DNA of 30,945 nt, from positions 1 through 30,945 of the forward strand of contig JBBQSV010000009.1 of the NCBI GenBank assembly GCA_038213615.1. Reading direction: 5' to 3'. Source of the DNA: JBBQSV01 sp038213615 (GTDB lineage Bacteria; Patescibacteriota; Saccharimonadia; Saccharimonadales; OMJO01). Numbering within the stretch: position 1 is the stretch's first letter; every line of letters starts with the position of its first letter. This document shows, piece after piece, positions 23,613 through 30,945 of this stretch. Made by a program: the position numbers and the translations under genes. The notes below the pieces were generated by a model. That model searched no databases, had not been told where the DNA came from, and saw only the letters and a list, made by a program, of their open reading frames with translations.

Positions 23613-23762
23613 ACCCTCGCCCTACCTGGTGGTATGCTCATTAAACTTTTTTGGTTTAGTGATAGTCCGAACATGTAGCTAGCCGTTCGCAATTAGCGAA
23701 CTGGACATATCTAGTTAGAGAGCACAAAAGTGTTCTTGCCCCGGGTTCAAGGAGGAACTCAC

Positions 23763-23876
23763 TTGGGAAGTCGACTGGGAGGCAGCGATAACTCGTACCC
23801 AAACGAGGCGTCGTGGCGGGACTACGTGGCATGCTTGGTCGCCCTGGCGATCGTCTGCTGCTACACATTCATCTAA
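23763..23876 (+). CDS. 37-residue single-pass membrane peptide with TTG start
   Basis: A strong AAGGAGG (23749-23755) lies 7 nt before TTG 23763. The frame reads MGSRLGGSDNSYPNEASWRD, then YVACLVALAIVCCYTFI and a stop at 23876. So it is a polar head and one C-terminal membrane helix with three cysteines. The stop is 23 nt before the next gene's start, and the two share the same style of ribosome site. No family is known. The ideal site and the membrane pattern argue that it is real, though it is short. Upstream, 23613-23748 holds only a TTCGC/GCGAA hairpin. Confidence 0.6.
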   Translation: MGSRLGGSDNSYPNEASWRDYVACLVALAIVCCYTFI

Positions 23877-23899
23877 CAACACCCACACAAGGAGAGACC

Positions 23900-24244
23900 G
23901 TGCCAAAACTACAACGTCCTACACGAGAAGACCGCGGTGGCTGGCGCGAGCGCGAGCGCACCCCGGAAGTCAAGGCTTACAGCAGTGCGCTGTGGCGAAT
24001 GTTCGTGCGGATCTTCAGCGGTCGAACACTGACCATCGTCATGGCCGGTGCAGTCGCCTGGGTACCAATAAAGTACTTCGGCATCGCCGGGGTGGGTGGC
24101 AAGGCATCGGCAACTGAACGACGCGCGGTGATCGAAACATCGTTCGCTTGGGCGATTCTGTTGCTGCTGATCGCCGTGCCATTCATGATCCACCTGTACC
24201 GCAGTGGTTACGCACGCGTAACTGACCACGACGCCGAAGGGTGA
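23900..24244 (+). CDS. Two-pass membrane protein with basic N-terminus
   Basis: 114 residues from GTG 23900, with AAGGAGAG at a good distance; the longer open frame has no such site. The cytoplasmic N-terminus is highly charged (PTREDRGGWRERERTPE). Two helices follow, about 44-66 (LTIVMAGAVAWVPIKYFGIAG) and about 80-101 (FAWAILLLLIAVPFMIHLY), then a short acidic tail. No family is recognised. GC content and codon use match the DUF4230-like gene. A 13-bp GC-rich hairpin follows the stop, so the TTG-start peptide and this gene form a small transcription unit. Confidence 0.7.
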   Translation: MPKLQRPTREDRGGWRERERTPEVKAYSSALWRMFVRIFSGRTLTIVMAGAVAWVPIKYFGIAGVGGKASATERRAVIETSFAWAILLLLIAVPFMIHLYRSGYARVTDHDAEG

Positions 24245-24255
24245 ACCAAGAGGGC

Positions 24256-24294
24256 GGGGTGACCGGCTATCTACATCGACCAGCCGGTCACCCC
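24256..24294 (+). terminator. Perfect 13-bp GC-rich hairpin without U-tract
   Basis: GGGGTGACCGGCT (24256-24268) pairs fully with AGCCGGTCACCCC (24282-24294) around a 13-nt loop; no U-run follows. It closes the island. Confidence 0.75.
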
Positions 24295-24381
24295 AACGCC
24301 CCAAAACCTTTTGTGCTCTAAAAACTTTAGCTTGCTCTATCTAGATATGTCTTTTGATTATTAACTTTAAGGAGACCCAAC

Positions 24382-26019
24382 ATGCCCCCAGAAAACTCAG
24401 CCGAAAAACTAAGTATTGCCGGTAGCGTACTGCTTGCTGGCCTGACAACCATGGGTGTTATAACAGCCAACGCCGAACCAGCCGAGGCTTATTACGTGAA
24501 TCATGCCGGCCAGGCCGTGGTGACTAAAGGCGACACGTTGTCTGGCATTATCCATAACCAAACCGGGCATAGTGGGACGCAGCTGTATGATCATGACGTA
24601 CCGGCGGTCGCACACGCCAATCACTTGCCCAACGCCAATCAACTCAAACCTGGCGAACAGCTAGACCTGGGTTCAATAATGCCCAGACCGCCGGAACACC
24701 ACCGTGAACGCTTGGCCGTTTGGCATGTCCGTAGCCAGACAGACACGCTGTGGGCTTGGTCAGAAGTGGTGGCCGAGCTTAACCACGTAGACCGCCAACA
24801 GGCCTTGGCTGATATTATATCGGCCAACCCAGGTATCAACCCCGACAATATGCAGATTGGTGATGGTTTCCGTCTGCCAGTAGAAGCCGGCCGGTTTGAG
24901 CGCATTATGAATGCCGTGGCCCACATCAGCCATTTGCGGTCCCAAAAGCTGCCACCAGAAACCGTAGGGCGGCACCCCAGCACAACTCCTGCCCGTCGTA
25001 CGCGCAGGCCTCATCCAGCTCCAGCCCAACCGCGCAGTTCTGACCCCAAGGTTTTGGCAGCTGAAGTCCTAGACAACCCAAACATCACAGTTGCGGCCTC
25101 ACTACACGACCGCGTGCGCAAATCTATAGCAGATATAGTAGACGACGGCCAAACGTTTACCCACGACGTCAATCACCCGGGCGAAGTGCCGGTCAGCCCC
25201 AAGCTGCTAGAAGTCCTGCAAATCCTGGCCCAGACCGATCACATCACTATCACATCACTAACAACTGGCGAACACGCGCCAACCAGTAATCACTACAAGG
25301 GCCAAGCTGTGGACATTGCTGTGGATAATGCCGTTTACCAGCATCTGTACGCTAACCGTGCAGTCTATGGTCTGGACGAGCTAATCTTTGCCCACCCACC
25401 GGCTGGCACCACCACCCTGAAACATGGCGTGACGTCTAGTTATAAAGACACGGTATTGAGAGAGCATGCTGATCACATTCACTTTTCTGTCATGCCAGAG
25501 GCCCCCGCCACCAGCAAGGTTGAGGCTCCCGCACAATCTCCACGCAATCAACTAGAACAGGCCCCTTACGGTGTAAACAGCAATGTACTAAGTAAATCGG
25601 GGCTGTCGGCCCAGCAGCTAGACAAGATATTTGCCAACACGCCATTCTCTGGCTTAGGGCAAACGTTTATTGATATGGAAAACCAGTATGGCATTAACGC
25701 GCTGTTTGCCAGCATGCACGGTGCCCTAGAAAGTGCCTGGGGCAGGAGCCAGATTGCCCAGTCCAAACATAATCTATTTGGCATCAATGCTTACGATTCT
25801 TGCCCACAAAAGTGCGCCACTAGTTACGAGGGCTTTGCCGCCAGCATCCGCCTGTATGCCAAATTCATGAGCCAGAACTATCTAAACCCACAGGGCGAAC
25901 ATTACGGAGGCGGGACGACCATATCGGACGTGTTTAGGCACTACTCTACAGCCGGGCAAACCGAAGCCCAAAGCATTTCCAACATGATGAACCAAGCCAT
26001 GCAGAAACTGGGTAAATAA
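24382..26019 (+). CDS. Modular peptidoglycan hydrolase: LysM-like repeats, M15-like peptidase, GH73-like glucosaminidase
   Basis: 545 residues with an AAGGAG ribosome site. An N-terminal hydrophobic export segment (about 10-30) is followed by two LysM-like modules (about 47-97, VTKGDTLSGIIHN; and 113-166, ending MQIGDGFRLP) for wall binding. A Pro/Arg linker leads to an M15/VanY-like domain with the HxxGxAxD motif (His304, Asp311) and HIH (His365, His367), which suits a zinc peptidase. The C-terminal part (about 395-545) resembles glucosaminidase/GH73 domains, with candidate catalytic Glu450 in GALESAWG and NLFGINAY. Together the enzyme could cut both peptide and glycan strands. It is exported and either remodels the cell's own wall or attacks that of a host. 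The following gene starts 4 nt later. Confidence 0.85.
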   Translation: MPPENSAEKLSIAGSVLLAGLTTMGVITANAEPAEAYYVNHAGQAVVTKGDTLSGIIHNQTGHSGTQLYDHDVPAVAHANHLPNANQLKPGEQLDLGSIMPRPPEHHRERLAVWHVRSQTDTLWAWSEVVAELNHVDRQQALADIISANPGINPDNMQIGDGFRLPVEAGRFERIMNAVAHISHLRSQKLPPETVGRHPSTTPARRTRRPHPAPAQPRSSDPKVLAAEVLDNPNITVAASLHDRVRKSIADIVDDGQTFTHDVNHPGEVPVSPKLLEVLQILAQTDHITITSLTTGEHAPTSNHYKGQAVDIAVDNAVYQHLYANRAVYGLDELIFAHPPAGTTTLKHGVTSSYKDTVLREHADHIHFSVMPEAPATSKVEAPAQSPRNQLEQAPYGVNSNVLSKSGLSAQQLDKIFANTPFSGLGQTFIDMENQYGINALFASMHGALESAWGRSQIAQSKHNLFGINAYDSCPQKCATSYEGFAASIRLYAKFMSQNYLNPQGEHYGGGTTISDVFRHYSTAGQTEAQSISNMMNQAMQKLGK

Positions 26020-26022
26020 GTC

Positions 26023-26757
26023 ATGGCCATTGAAACCCTAGAAGCTAGAACCGAGCCAGACTGGCTGATCCGAGACCTAATGTTGGCCACCGAGGCCGAA
26101 CAACTGGCTCAGGACTGCCACCTGGACCTGCTGGTTGGCGAACTGCGCCAGCTTTATCCAGATGCCACATCGGCCACCGAGGCCCTAATTAGTATCTGCC
26201 TGGCGTACGATCACGACATCCGTGAAGTTGCCTCTGTAATGGCCGAAGTGTTGATAGACAGCCAGATCGTACCGGTTACTATCGAAAGATTTACCCCCAT
26301 AGCCGACGACACCATACTGCCAAATCACGGCGACCGGCACTACAGAATTGGCCATAGCCAGACCGAAGAGCTAAAGATACACCTACCAGACGGCTGGGAC
26401 CCGGACAATGCCTCTAGTGATGAACTACATCGACGCGAATATATCGCCGGTGATATCACCGTTTATTTATCTACCGGCCTAGCCAGGCAAATGGGTGAAC
26501 GCAGCCCGGTGTTTGTGGCCGAGGCTGGGTTGAGTATCAAGCCATTTATCGACTACGAACAAGCTCTAGAGGCCAAAGCCAAGGCGCTGGAAGCATTTGA
26601 TCTCCAAAACGACCAAGCTATCCAGCTAGCCAATAGCCACCCAACTGAAGCAGCCTACCCAACAGACGAAGAAATCCGGCAGTCACACATCAGGGCTGAC
26701 TTCTACCGTCAGCTAAACCAGCTACGCCTTGGCAAGACCGCACTACAACAAGCGTAA
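26023..26757 (+). CDS. Unrecognised 244-residue protein coupled to the wall hydrolase
   Basis: The ATG lies 3 nt after the hydrolase stop, so the two are co-transcribed and probably coupled. The protein is acidic and soluble, without signal or membrane segments. Helical N-terminal part: TEPDWLIRDLMLATEAEQLAQ and SATEALISICLAYDHDIREVASVMAEVL. Middle: a beta-rich stretch with DRHYRIGHSQTEELKIHLPDGW and DITVYLSTGLARQMGERSPVFVAE. C-terminus: an Ala/Gln-rich helix. No family is recognised. Position suggests a cytoplasmic partner or regulator of the hydrolase, which is inference. Confidence 0.7.
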   Translation: MAIETLEARTEPDWLIRDLMLATEAEQLAQDCHLDLLVGELRQLYPDATSATEALISICLAYDHDIREVASVMAEVLIDSQIVPVTIERFTPIADDTILPNHGDRHYRIGHSQTEELKIHLPDGWDPDNASSDELHRREYIAGDITVYLSTGLARQMGERSPVFVAEAGLSIKPFIDYEQALEAKAKALEAFDLQNDQAIQLANSHPTEAAYPTDEEIRQSHIRADFYRQLNQLRLGKTALQQA

Positions 26758-26766
26758 GCTGTTTGG

Positions 26767-26772
26767 TACAAT
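26767..26772 (+). promoter_or_regulatory. -10 box of the DUF3048 gene
   Basis: TACAAT ends 9 nt before the ATG at 26782, leaving a leader of about 3 nt and no ribosome site. Confidence 0.45.
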
Positions 26773-26781
26773 AGTCGCTGT

Positions 26782-28035
26782 ATGAATGACGACATAAAAA
26801 CCCCCAGCCCAACCGTAAAGTCTGGCTCGCCAGATAAACCACTAGTCCAGTTAAAAGACACCGAACCGGAAAAAAACAATGCGCCAACTCCTGATGCGAC
26901 CAATAAAGACGATGAAATATCAGTAGACATGAGCAAAGACTCCGAGGTGTTTGTGGACGGCGAAGCGGCCGAAGATAAGTCCAAATCCAAAAAGAGCCAC
27001 TGGTGGGCCCGCAAAATCAGCAAGAAACAAGCAATAATCATGTCTGTAGTCTTGGTCTTACTAATTGGCGGGGGGACTGTATTTGCCCTGACGCGCAAAA
27101 AGCCAGCGCCCCAGGCCGCAGTTGTGCAAGAACCACCCAAACCTACTACCGAACCATCTAAACTAACCGGACTCCAAGTAGACCCGTCTTATAACAAGCT
27201 GCCGGTTACCGGCGTCATGATAGAAAATAGCATCTTTGCCAGGCCCCAATCTGGCCTTAACCAAGCCGGCATAGTGTTCGAGGCCATCGCCGAGGGCGGC
27301 ATCACTCGCTTTTTGGCCCTGTACCAAGACACCAAGCCCAAATACATCGGCCCCATCCGCTCGGCCCGGCCATATTACCTAGAGTGGGCCTTGCCATTCC
27401 AAGCCGCCTTGGCCCACGTTGGTGGCAGCCCCGATGCCCTAAACGACATCAAAAACTGGGGGGTACGCAATCTAGATCAGTTTGCCAATGCCGGTGCCTA
27501 CCAACGCATCACTGCCCGCGAGGCCCCACACAATGTCTACACCAGCCTGGATAAACTACTGGCCTTGCAAAAGTCCAAAGGCTACAAATCTAGTAGCTTC
27601 ACCAGCTTTTTGCGCAAAGCTGATGCGCCAGCCAAGCTGCCAACCGCCAAGACTATCGACTTTTCTATCTCTGGTCCAGACTACAGTGTGCACTACGTTT
27701 ACAACAAAAAAGCCAACAACTATTTGCGTAGCGTAGGTGGTGCCAAGCACCTAGACGAAAAGTCCAAAAAGCAACTGGCACCAAAGGTAGTAATCGCACT
27801 AATTATGTCGTACAGACTGGCGTCTGATGCCCACCACAGTGTCTACGGCACCGATGGCAGTGGATATATGTACATTTTCCAAGACGGCAAAGTTACCAAG
27901 GGCACCTGGAAGAAAACCAACAAATACGCCCAATTCCAGTTCTTAGACAGCGGCGCTAAGCCGATAGCCATCAACGCCGGACAAACCTGGATAACCGCCC
28001 TGGGCGCCAAAACCGACGTCAAATACAAACCATAG
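26782..28035 (+). CDS. Membrane-anchored DUF3048 (YerB-like) protein
   Basis: 417 residues. An acidic cytoplasmic N-terminus (1-75) precedes one membrane helix (about 84-106, AIIMSVVLVLLIGGGTVFAL). The outer part fits DUF3048: PVTGVMIENSIFARPQSGLNQAGIVFEAIAEGGITRFLALY, then PKYIGPIRSARPYY, and a second domain with HHSVYGTDGSGYMYIFQDGKVTKGTW near the C-terminus. Homologues such as YerB are lipoproteins or membrane proteins of unknown role in Firmicutes. The histidine kinase begins 19 nt downstream, so the three genes to 30062 may form one operon. Confidence 0.88.
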   Translation: MNDDIKTPSPTVKSGSPDKPLVQLKDTEPEKNNAPTPDATNKDDEISVDMSKDSEVFVDGEAAEDKSKSKKSHWWARKISKKQAIIMSVVLVLLIGGGTVFALTRKKPAPQAAVVQEPPKPTTEPSKLTGLQVDPSYNKLPVTGVMIENSIFARPQSGLNQAGIVFEAIAEGGITRFLALYQDTKPKYIGPIRSARPYYLEWALPFQAALAHVGGSPDALNDIKNWGVRNLDQFANAGAYQRITAREAPHNVYTSLDKLLALQKSKGYKSSSFTSFLRKADAPAKLPTAKTIDFSISGPDYSVHYVYNKKANNYLRSVGGAKHLDEKSKKQLAPKVVIALIMSYRLASDAHHSVYGTDGSGYMYIFQDGKVTKGTWKKTNKYAQFQFLDSGAKPIAINAGQTWITALGAKTDVKYKP

Positions 28036-28054
28036 GGCCAAACGGAGCAATGGG

Positions 28055-29587
28055 GTGGAGAAACAACGTCAAGTAACCAAGCAGGTCCGCATACGCATCC
28101 TGCTACTAATGGCTCTACTGGGTTTTGTGGTGGGTGCAGCTGCTCTAGGAGTAGCTCATTTTACTGATTGGCCACTGTATGTTACCGGGCTAGTTGTTGC
28201 ATTTTTAGTTACCCAGTTGGCGGCTTTATTTGCATTTCAGGCAGCCCGATACGCCATGGGCCCATTCAATGCCGTACAACAAGCCATTGCCCATATATCA
28301 CCCAGTGAACACGGCCAGCCGGCACCCGATCTAACCAAGTTGCAACTCGGACACGAACTGGTGGCCGAGCTGATCAACCAAGTCCACCAGTTTGCCAGCA
28401 ATCAAGACGGGCCTGAATTAGCCGCCCACCGTCAAACCATGATCCAGGCCACCAACATTGTCAGCCATCTACCATTACCGCTGTTTGTATTTAACAAATC
28501 GCAAGTAGTGGTCAGTGCCAGTGATGCCGCTCTAATCTATTGCCAACTGGAAAGTTCCAAACTATTTGGTAAGCCACTCTACGAATCACTAAGCATGGAA
28601 TTTTCTAGCGAGGGCACCCTAGAAAATTGGGTCAAATCTTGTGCCACCGATAAAGTCACCGACACCGCCTACTGGCAGCGGGTGCGAGTGCGCTTGCCAG
28701 ACGGTACCATGCACCAGTGCGACATGGCGGCCTACTACAACAAAGACAACCCTAGCGGGACAGAATTCATCGTTACGCTGTTTGATCGTACCGAGCAGTA
28801 CAATAACGAAGATCAAGACCTAAGCTTTGCATCGCTAGCAGTGCACGAACTGCGCACACCGCTAACCATGCTACGCGGCTACATAGAAGTGTTCGAAGAC
28901 GAGCTGGGCCCCGTGCTAAACCCAGAAATGACTGATTTCCTAAACAAAATGAATGTATCAGCTAATCAGCTAGCCACGTTCTTTAATAACATACTGAACG
29001 TCGCCAGAGTAGAGCAAGACCAGCTAGCCCTACATCTGATAGAGGGCGACTGGACCAAAATATTGACCGATGCCATCAACGAACTAAACCTCAAGGCCCA
29101 AGTCCACGGCCGCAAGCTGCACTTGCAAATTGCCCCAGGCATACCAACTGTTGGTGTAGATAAAATTAGCATTATAGAAGTTATCAACAACCTTGTGGAT
29201 AACGCCATCAAGTACAGCAAGGAACAAGACACCATAGAGATTGCCGTCAAACCAGGCGAAAACGGGCTAGTAGAAACTAGCGTCACCGACCATGGCCAGG
29301 GCATACCCGTGAACGTCATGCAGCACTTGTTCGAGAAGTTTTATCGCAACCACCGCACCGCTAGCAAAGTAGGTGGTACCGGCTTGGGTCTGTACCTCAG
29401 CCGAGCCATTATCAAAGCTCATGGCGGCGAAATCTGGGTCAATTCCAAAGAAGGCCAGGGCGCTACGGTTGGGTTTAGCATAGTGCCTTACAGCCAGCTT
29501 GCGGCCACCCAAAAAACGGGTAATAATACAGACATCGTGCGCGAAGCCCACGGCTGGATCAAAAATCATTCAATGTATAGAAGGTAG
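28055..29587 (+). CDS. Membrane sensor histidine kinase
   Basis: 510 residues from GTG 28055, with GGAG 7 nt upstream. Two N-terminal membrane helices (about 11-33 and 39-61) with almost no outer loop are followed by a PAS-like region (about 130-250, LPLPLFVFNKSQVVVSASDAAL). The HisKA box contains phosphoacceptor His264 in LAVHELRTPL. The ATPase domain has N box NNLVDNAIKYS, G1 DHGQGIP, F box FEKFYR and G2 GGTGLGLYLS, all intact. With such a short outer loop it likely senses the membrane or a cytoplasmic ligand. It is followed after 19 nt by the response regulator, its probable partner. Confidence 0.93.
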   Translation: MEKQRQVTKQVRIRILLLMALLGFVVGAAALGVAHFTDWPLYVTGLVVAFLVTQLAALFAFQAARYAMGPFNAVQQAIAHISPSEHGQPAPDLTKLQLGHELVAELINQVHQFASNQDGPELAAHRQTMIQATNIVSHLPLPLFVFNKSQVVVSASDAALIYCQLESSKLFGKPLYESLSMEFSSEGTLENWVKSCATDKVTDTAYWQRVRVRLPDGTMHQCDMAAYYNKDNPSGTEFIVTLFDRTEQYNNEDQDLSFASLAVHELRTPLTMLRGYIEVFEDELGPVLNPEMTDFLNKMNVSANQLATFFNNILNVARVEQDQLALHLIEGDWTKILTDAINELNLKAQVHGRKLHLQIAPGIPTVGVDKISIIEVINNLVDNAIKYSKEQDTIEIAVKPGENGLVETSVTDHGQGIPVNVMQHLFEKFYRNHRTASKVGGTGLGLYLSRAIIKAHGGEIWVNSKEGQGATVGFSIVPYSQLAATQKTGNNTDIVREAHGWIKNHSMYRR

Positions 29588-29606
29588 TCATGGATCAAGG
29601 TTAACT

Positions 29607-30062
29607 ATGGATCAATCCCAAAAACCCAACATGAGCGGCGACATCATACTACCGTCTACGCCAATTGCCCCATCGGCCACACCAGCTGGCTACAAAGTAC
29701 TGTGTATAGAAGACGAGCATTTTATTGGCGAGCTCTACACCCGTGCGCTCAACAAGGCCGGCTACCAAACCGAGCTAGCTTTCGATGGCCAAGACGGACT
29801 AGACAAAGCCAAGACCGACCAATTCGACATCATATTGCTAGACATCATGATCCCCACCATCAAGGGTACCGATGTTTTGCGTCGGCTACGTGACACCAAG
29901 GAAACTCCCAAACTGCACGCCAAAATTATTATTACCACCAACCTAGAGCAGGGCGAGGAAATGCGCAAGCAGATCGAGGCCCAAGCCGATGGCTACATTA
30001 TCAAAGCCGACGTCACGCCCAAAGAACTAGTCGACTACCTCCAAAAACTCAAACTAGCCTAA
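29607..30062 (+). CDS. Single-domain (REC-only) response regulator
   Basis: 151 residues from ATG 29607. The frame is open into the kinase gene, but the short start ATGGATCAAGGT at 29590 runs straight into TAA, so 29607 is the first usable start. An AAGG lies 7 nt upstream. The receiver domain begins after a 30-residue polar leader: acidic pocket IEDEH, phosphoacceptor Asp79 in LLDIMIP, Thr in IITTN and Lys in IIKAD. There is no DNA-binding or enzyme domain. The output must go through protein contacts, as in CheY-like or phosphorelay proteins. Confidence 0.92.
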   Translation: MDQSQKPNMSGDIILPSTPIAPSATPAGYKVLCIEDEHFIGELYTRALNKAGYQTELAFDGQDGLDKAKTDQFDIILLDIMIPTIKGTDVLRRLRDTKETPKLHAKIIITTNLEQGEEMRKQIEAQADGYIIKADVTPKELVDYLQKLKLA

Positions 30063-30160
30063 GCATAGTAACTTATCCCCCATCTTGACAAATATCACCT
30101 CAAAAGGGATCATAAGGGTTATCCGCTAATGCTTAATAAAAGCTTAAAAGGAAAAATAAT
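30063..30160 (+). promoter_or_regulatory. Short intergenic region before the pilin-like gene
   Basis: It holds a consensus TTGACA at 30085-30090 but no clear -10 box at 16-18 nt. It also has a short GCTT/AAGC hairpin at about 30130-30146 and an AAAAGGA site. A promoter with a true leader is likely but not proven. Confidence 0.35.
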
Positions 30161-30945
30161 ATGAAACTATTCAAAAAGAATAAACTAAACCAAGAAGGTT
30201 TTAGCCATCATTTAATTTTACCTGTCTTGGTCATGGTAGCAGTAGCCGCCATTGGTGTTTACTTGCTAAATGGTAGCAAGGCAGCAGAGCTGCCTAAGAA
30301 TAGTAGCGTAGCTTCTGTTGCAAACCCAAATAGTTGCGTTGATAACGCATGCACAAAAATAGGCAACTGGGAAGCTGAGAGTAAAAACACTCAGATGAAA
30401 GCAGACACAACTGCTCTCCAACACCATAATGGCTATGCGGTGATCGGACAGGATATAGCGGGACGGGGTACTATCGCACAACGGGTCACTCAGGAGCTGC
30501 GATATTTGGGCCATATACGACAGTAGGCACTCAAGATTGTGGTACTAATTGTGGCGATAACTCCTTCGTAGCCCGTTTCTGGATGAGAATCAGACCTGGT
30601 TACGGTCCATCTGCCAAGGTTCGGATTGCTGTATATAGTTCTGCTGCTGGCAATGGGGGCCAATGGGTATGCCCTAACTCCCATGGGCCTAACACAGATC
30701 CAAATAACTGCATCTTTACTGTATCTACTAACCCTGGGGGCGGCTTTAAGGCATATGATATACCGTTTGGTTTAACCACATTCTATACTACGCAGGGTAA
30801 ACAAATAGGAGGTGATGTATGCCCCGGAGCATCTTTAGGTAGCCCAGATGATGGATATACCTTGTCACAAGAATATTGCATTACTAAGTTAGAATTCCAG
30901 GTCTTCCCATTGCAGGATACTCCTCAGATAGAAGTCGACAGTATT
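30161..30945 (+). pseudogene. Pilin-like secreted protein with an internal frame break, cut by window edge
   Basis: From ATG 30161 (AAAAGGA ribosome site) the frame gives a basic start, then QEGFSHHLILPVLVMVAVAAIGVYLLNGSKA, a pilin-like or class-3-signal-like membrane helix seen in many Patescibacteria surface proteins. It continues NWEAESKNTQMKAD and stops at 30526. In the -1 frame, a protein-like sequence runs unbroken from about 30450 to the window end: IFGPYTTVGTQDCG, NSFVARFWMRIRPGYG, KVRIAVYSS, then many cysteines. EAES followed by FVARFWMRI resembles a carbohydrate-binding beta-sandwich (CBM6/35-like), so both parts look like one protein with a single-base indel between about 30440 and 30500. 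The break could be real or an assembly error. Confidence 0.65.

Noticed and set aside
1..30945. CRISPR arrays, insertion sequences or rRNA
   Set aside because: I saw no regularly spaced repeats, no transposase-like protein and no rRNA signature.

Overview
The window looks like a chromosomal segment of a Candidatus Saccharibacteria (TM7)/Patescibacteria-type bacterium. This is an inference from gene content and style. The standard genetic code is used (no recoded UGA), coding is dense, and base composition is moderate. There are many single-pass secreted or membrane proteins with long Thr/Ser/Ala stretches. A WxL/DUF916-type surface locus, a sortase, a DUF3048 protein, a stand-alone TraG/VirB4-like ATPase and an actinobacterial-type WhiB gene are all present. 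No 16S rRNA is present to confirm the lineage.

Layout. 1-5190: cell-surface locus, with a partial secreted protein on the minus strand, a Thr/Ser-rich secreted protein, a HAF-repeat plus Calx-beta protein, a DUF916-like membrane-anchored protein and an Ig/PKD-like membrane protein. 5191-7280 (minus): MacB/LolD-type ABC transporter. 7374-7643: tRNA-Ser(GGA) followed by a hairpin-rich segment that ends in a second copy of the tRNA 3' end. 7660-11475: housekeeping cluster (metallo-beta-lactamase-like protein, Nif3 C-domain-like protein, exonuclease III, alpha/beta hydrolase-like protein, HAD phosphatase, YjeF-C-like protein). 11440-11812 (minus): small hypothetical gene and tRNA-Leu(CAA). 11863-15699: sortase, PEGA protein and a DUF4367-like anchored protein. 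15729-18844: gltX, two unrecognised genes and a VOC protein. 18854-19224 (minus): whiB-like gene with a broken frame. 19265-21751 (minus): TraG/VirB4-like ATPase.

21816-24294 is a compositionally distinct island. It holds small membrane proteins, a DUF4230-like protein, a structured RNA with its own promoter and U-tract terminator, and two long GC-rich hairpins without U-tracts. 24382-30062: a LysM/M15/GH73 peptidoglycan hydrolase, an unknown gene, a DUF3048 protein and a histidine kinase/response regulator pair. 30161-end: a pilin-like secreted protein whose reading frame is interrupted.

Two themes link the parts. First, much of the window builds or remodels the cell surface (sortase, WxL-like locus, wall hydrolase, two-component system), as expected for an epibiont. 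Second, gene starts come in two styles. Many native operon-leading genes have a -10 box only 6-10 nt before the start codon and no Shine-Dalgarno sequence, so they are likely leaderless. The island genes mostly have clear Shine-Dalgarno sites and longer leaders.
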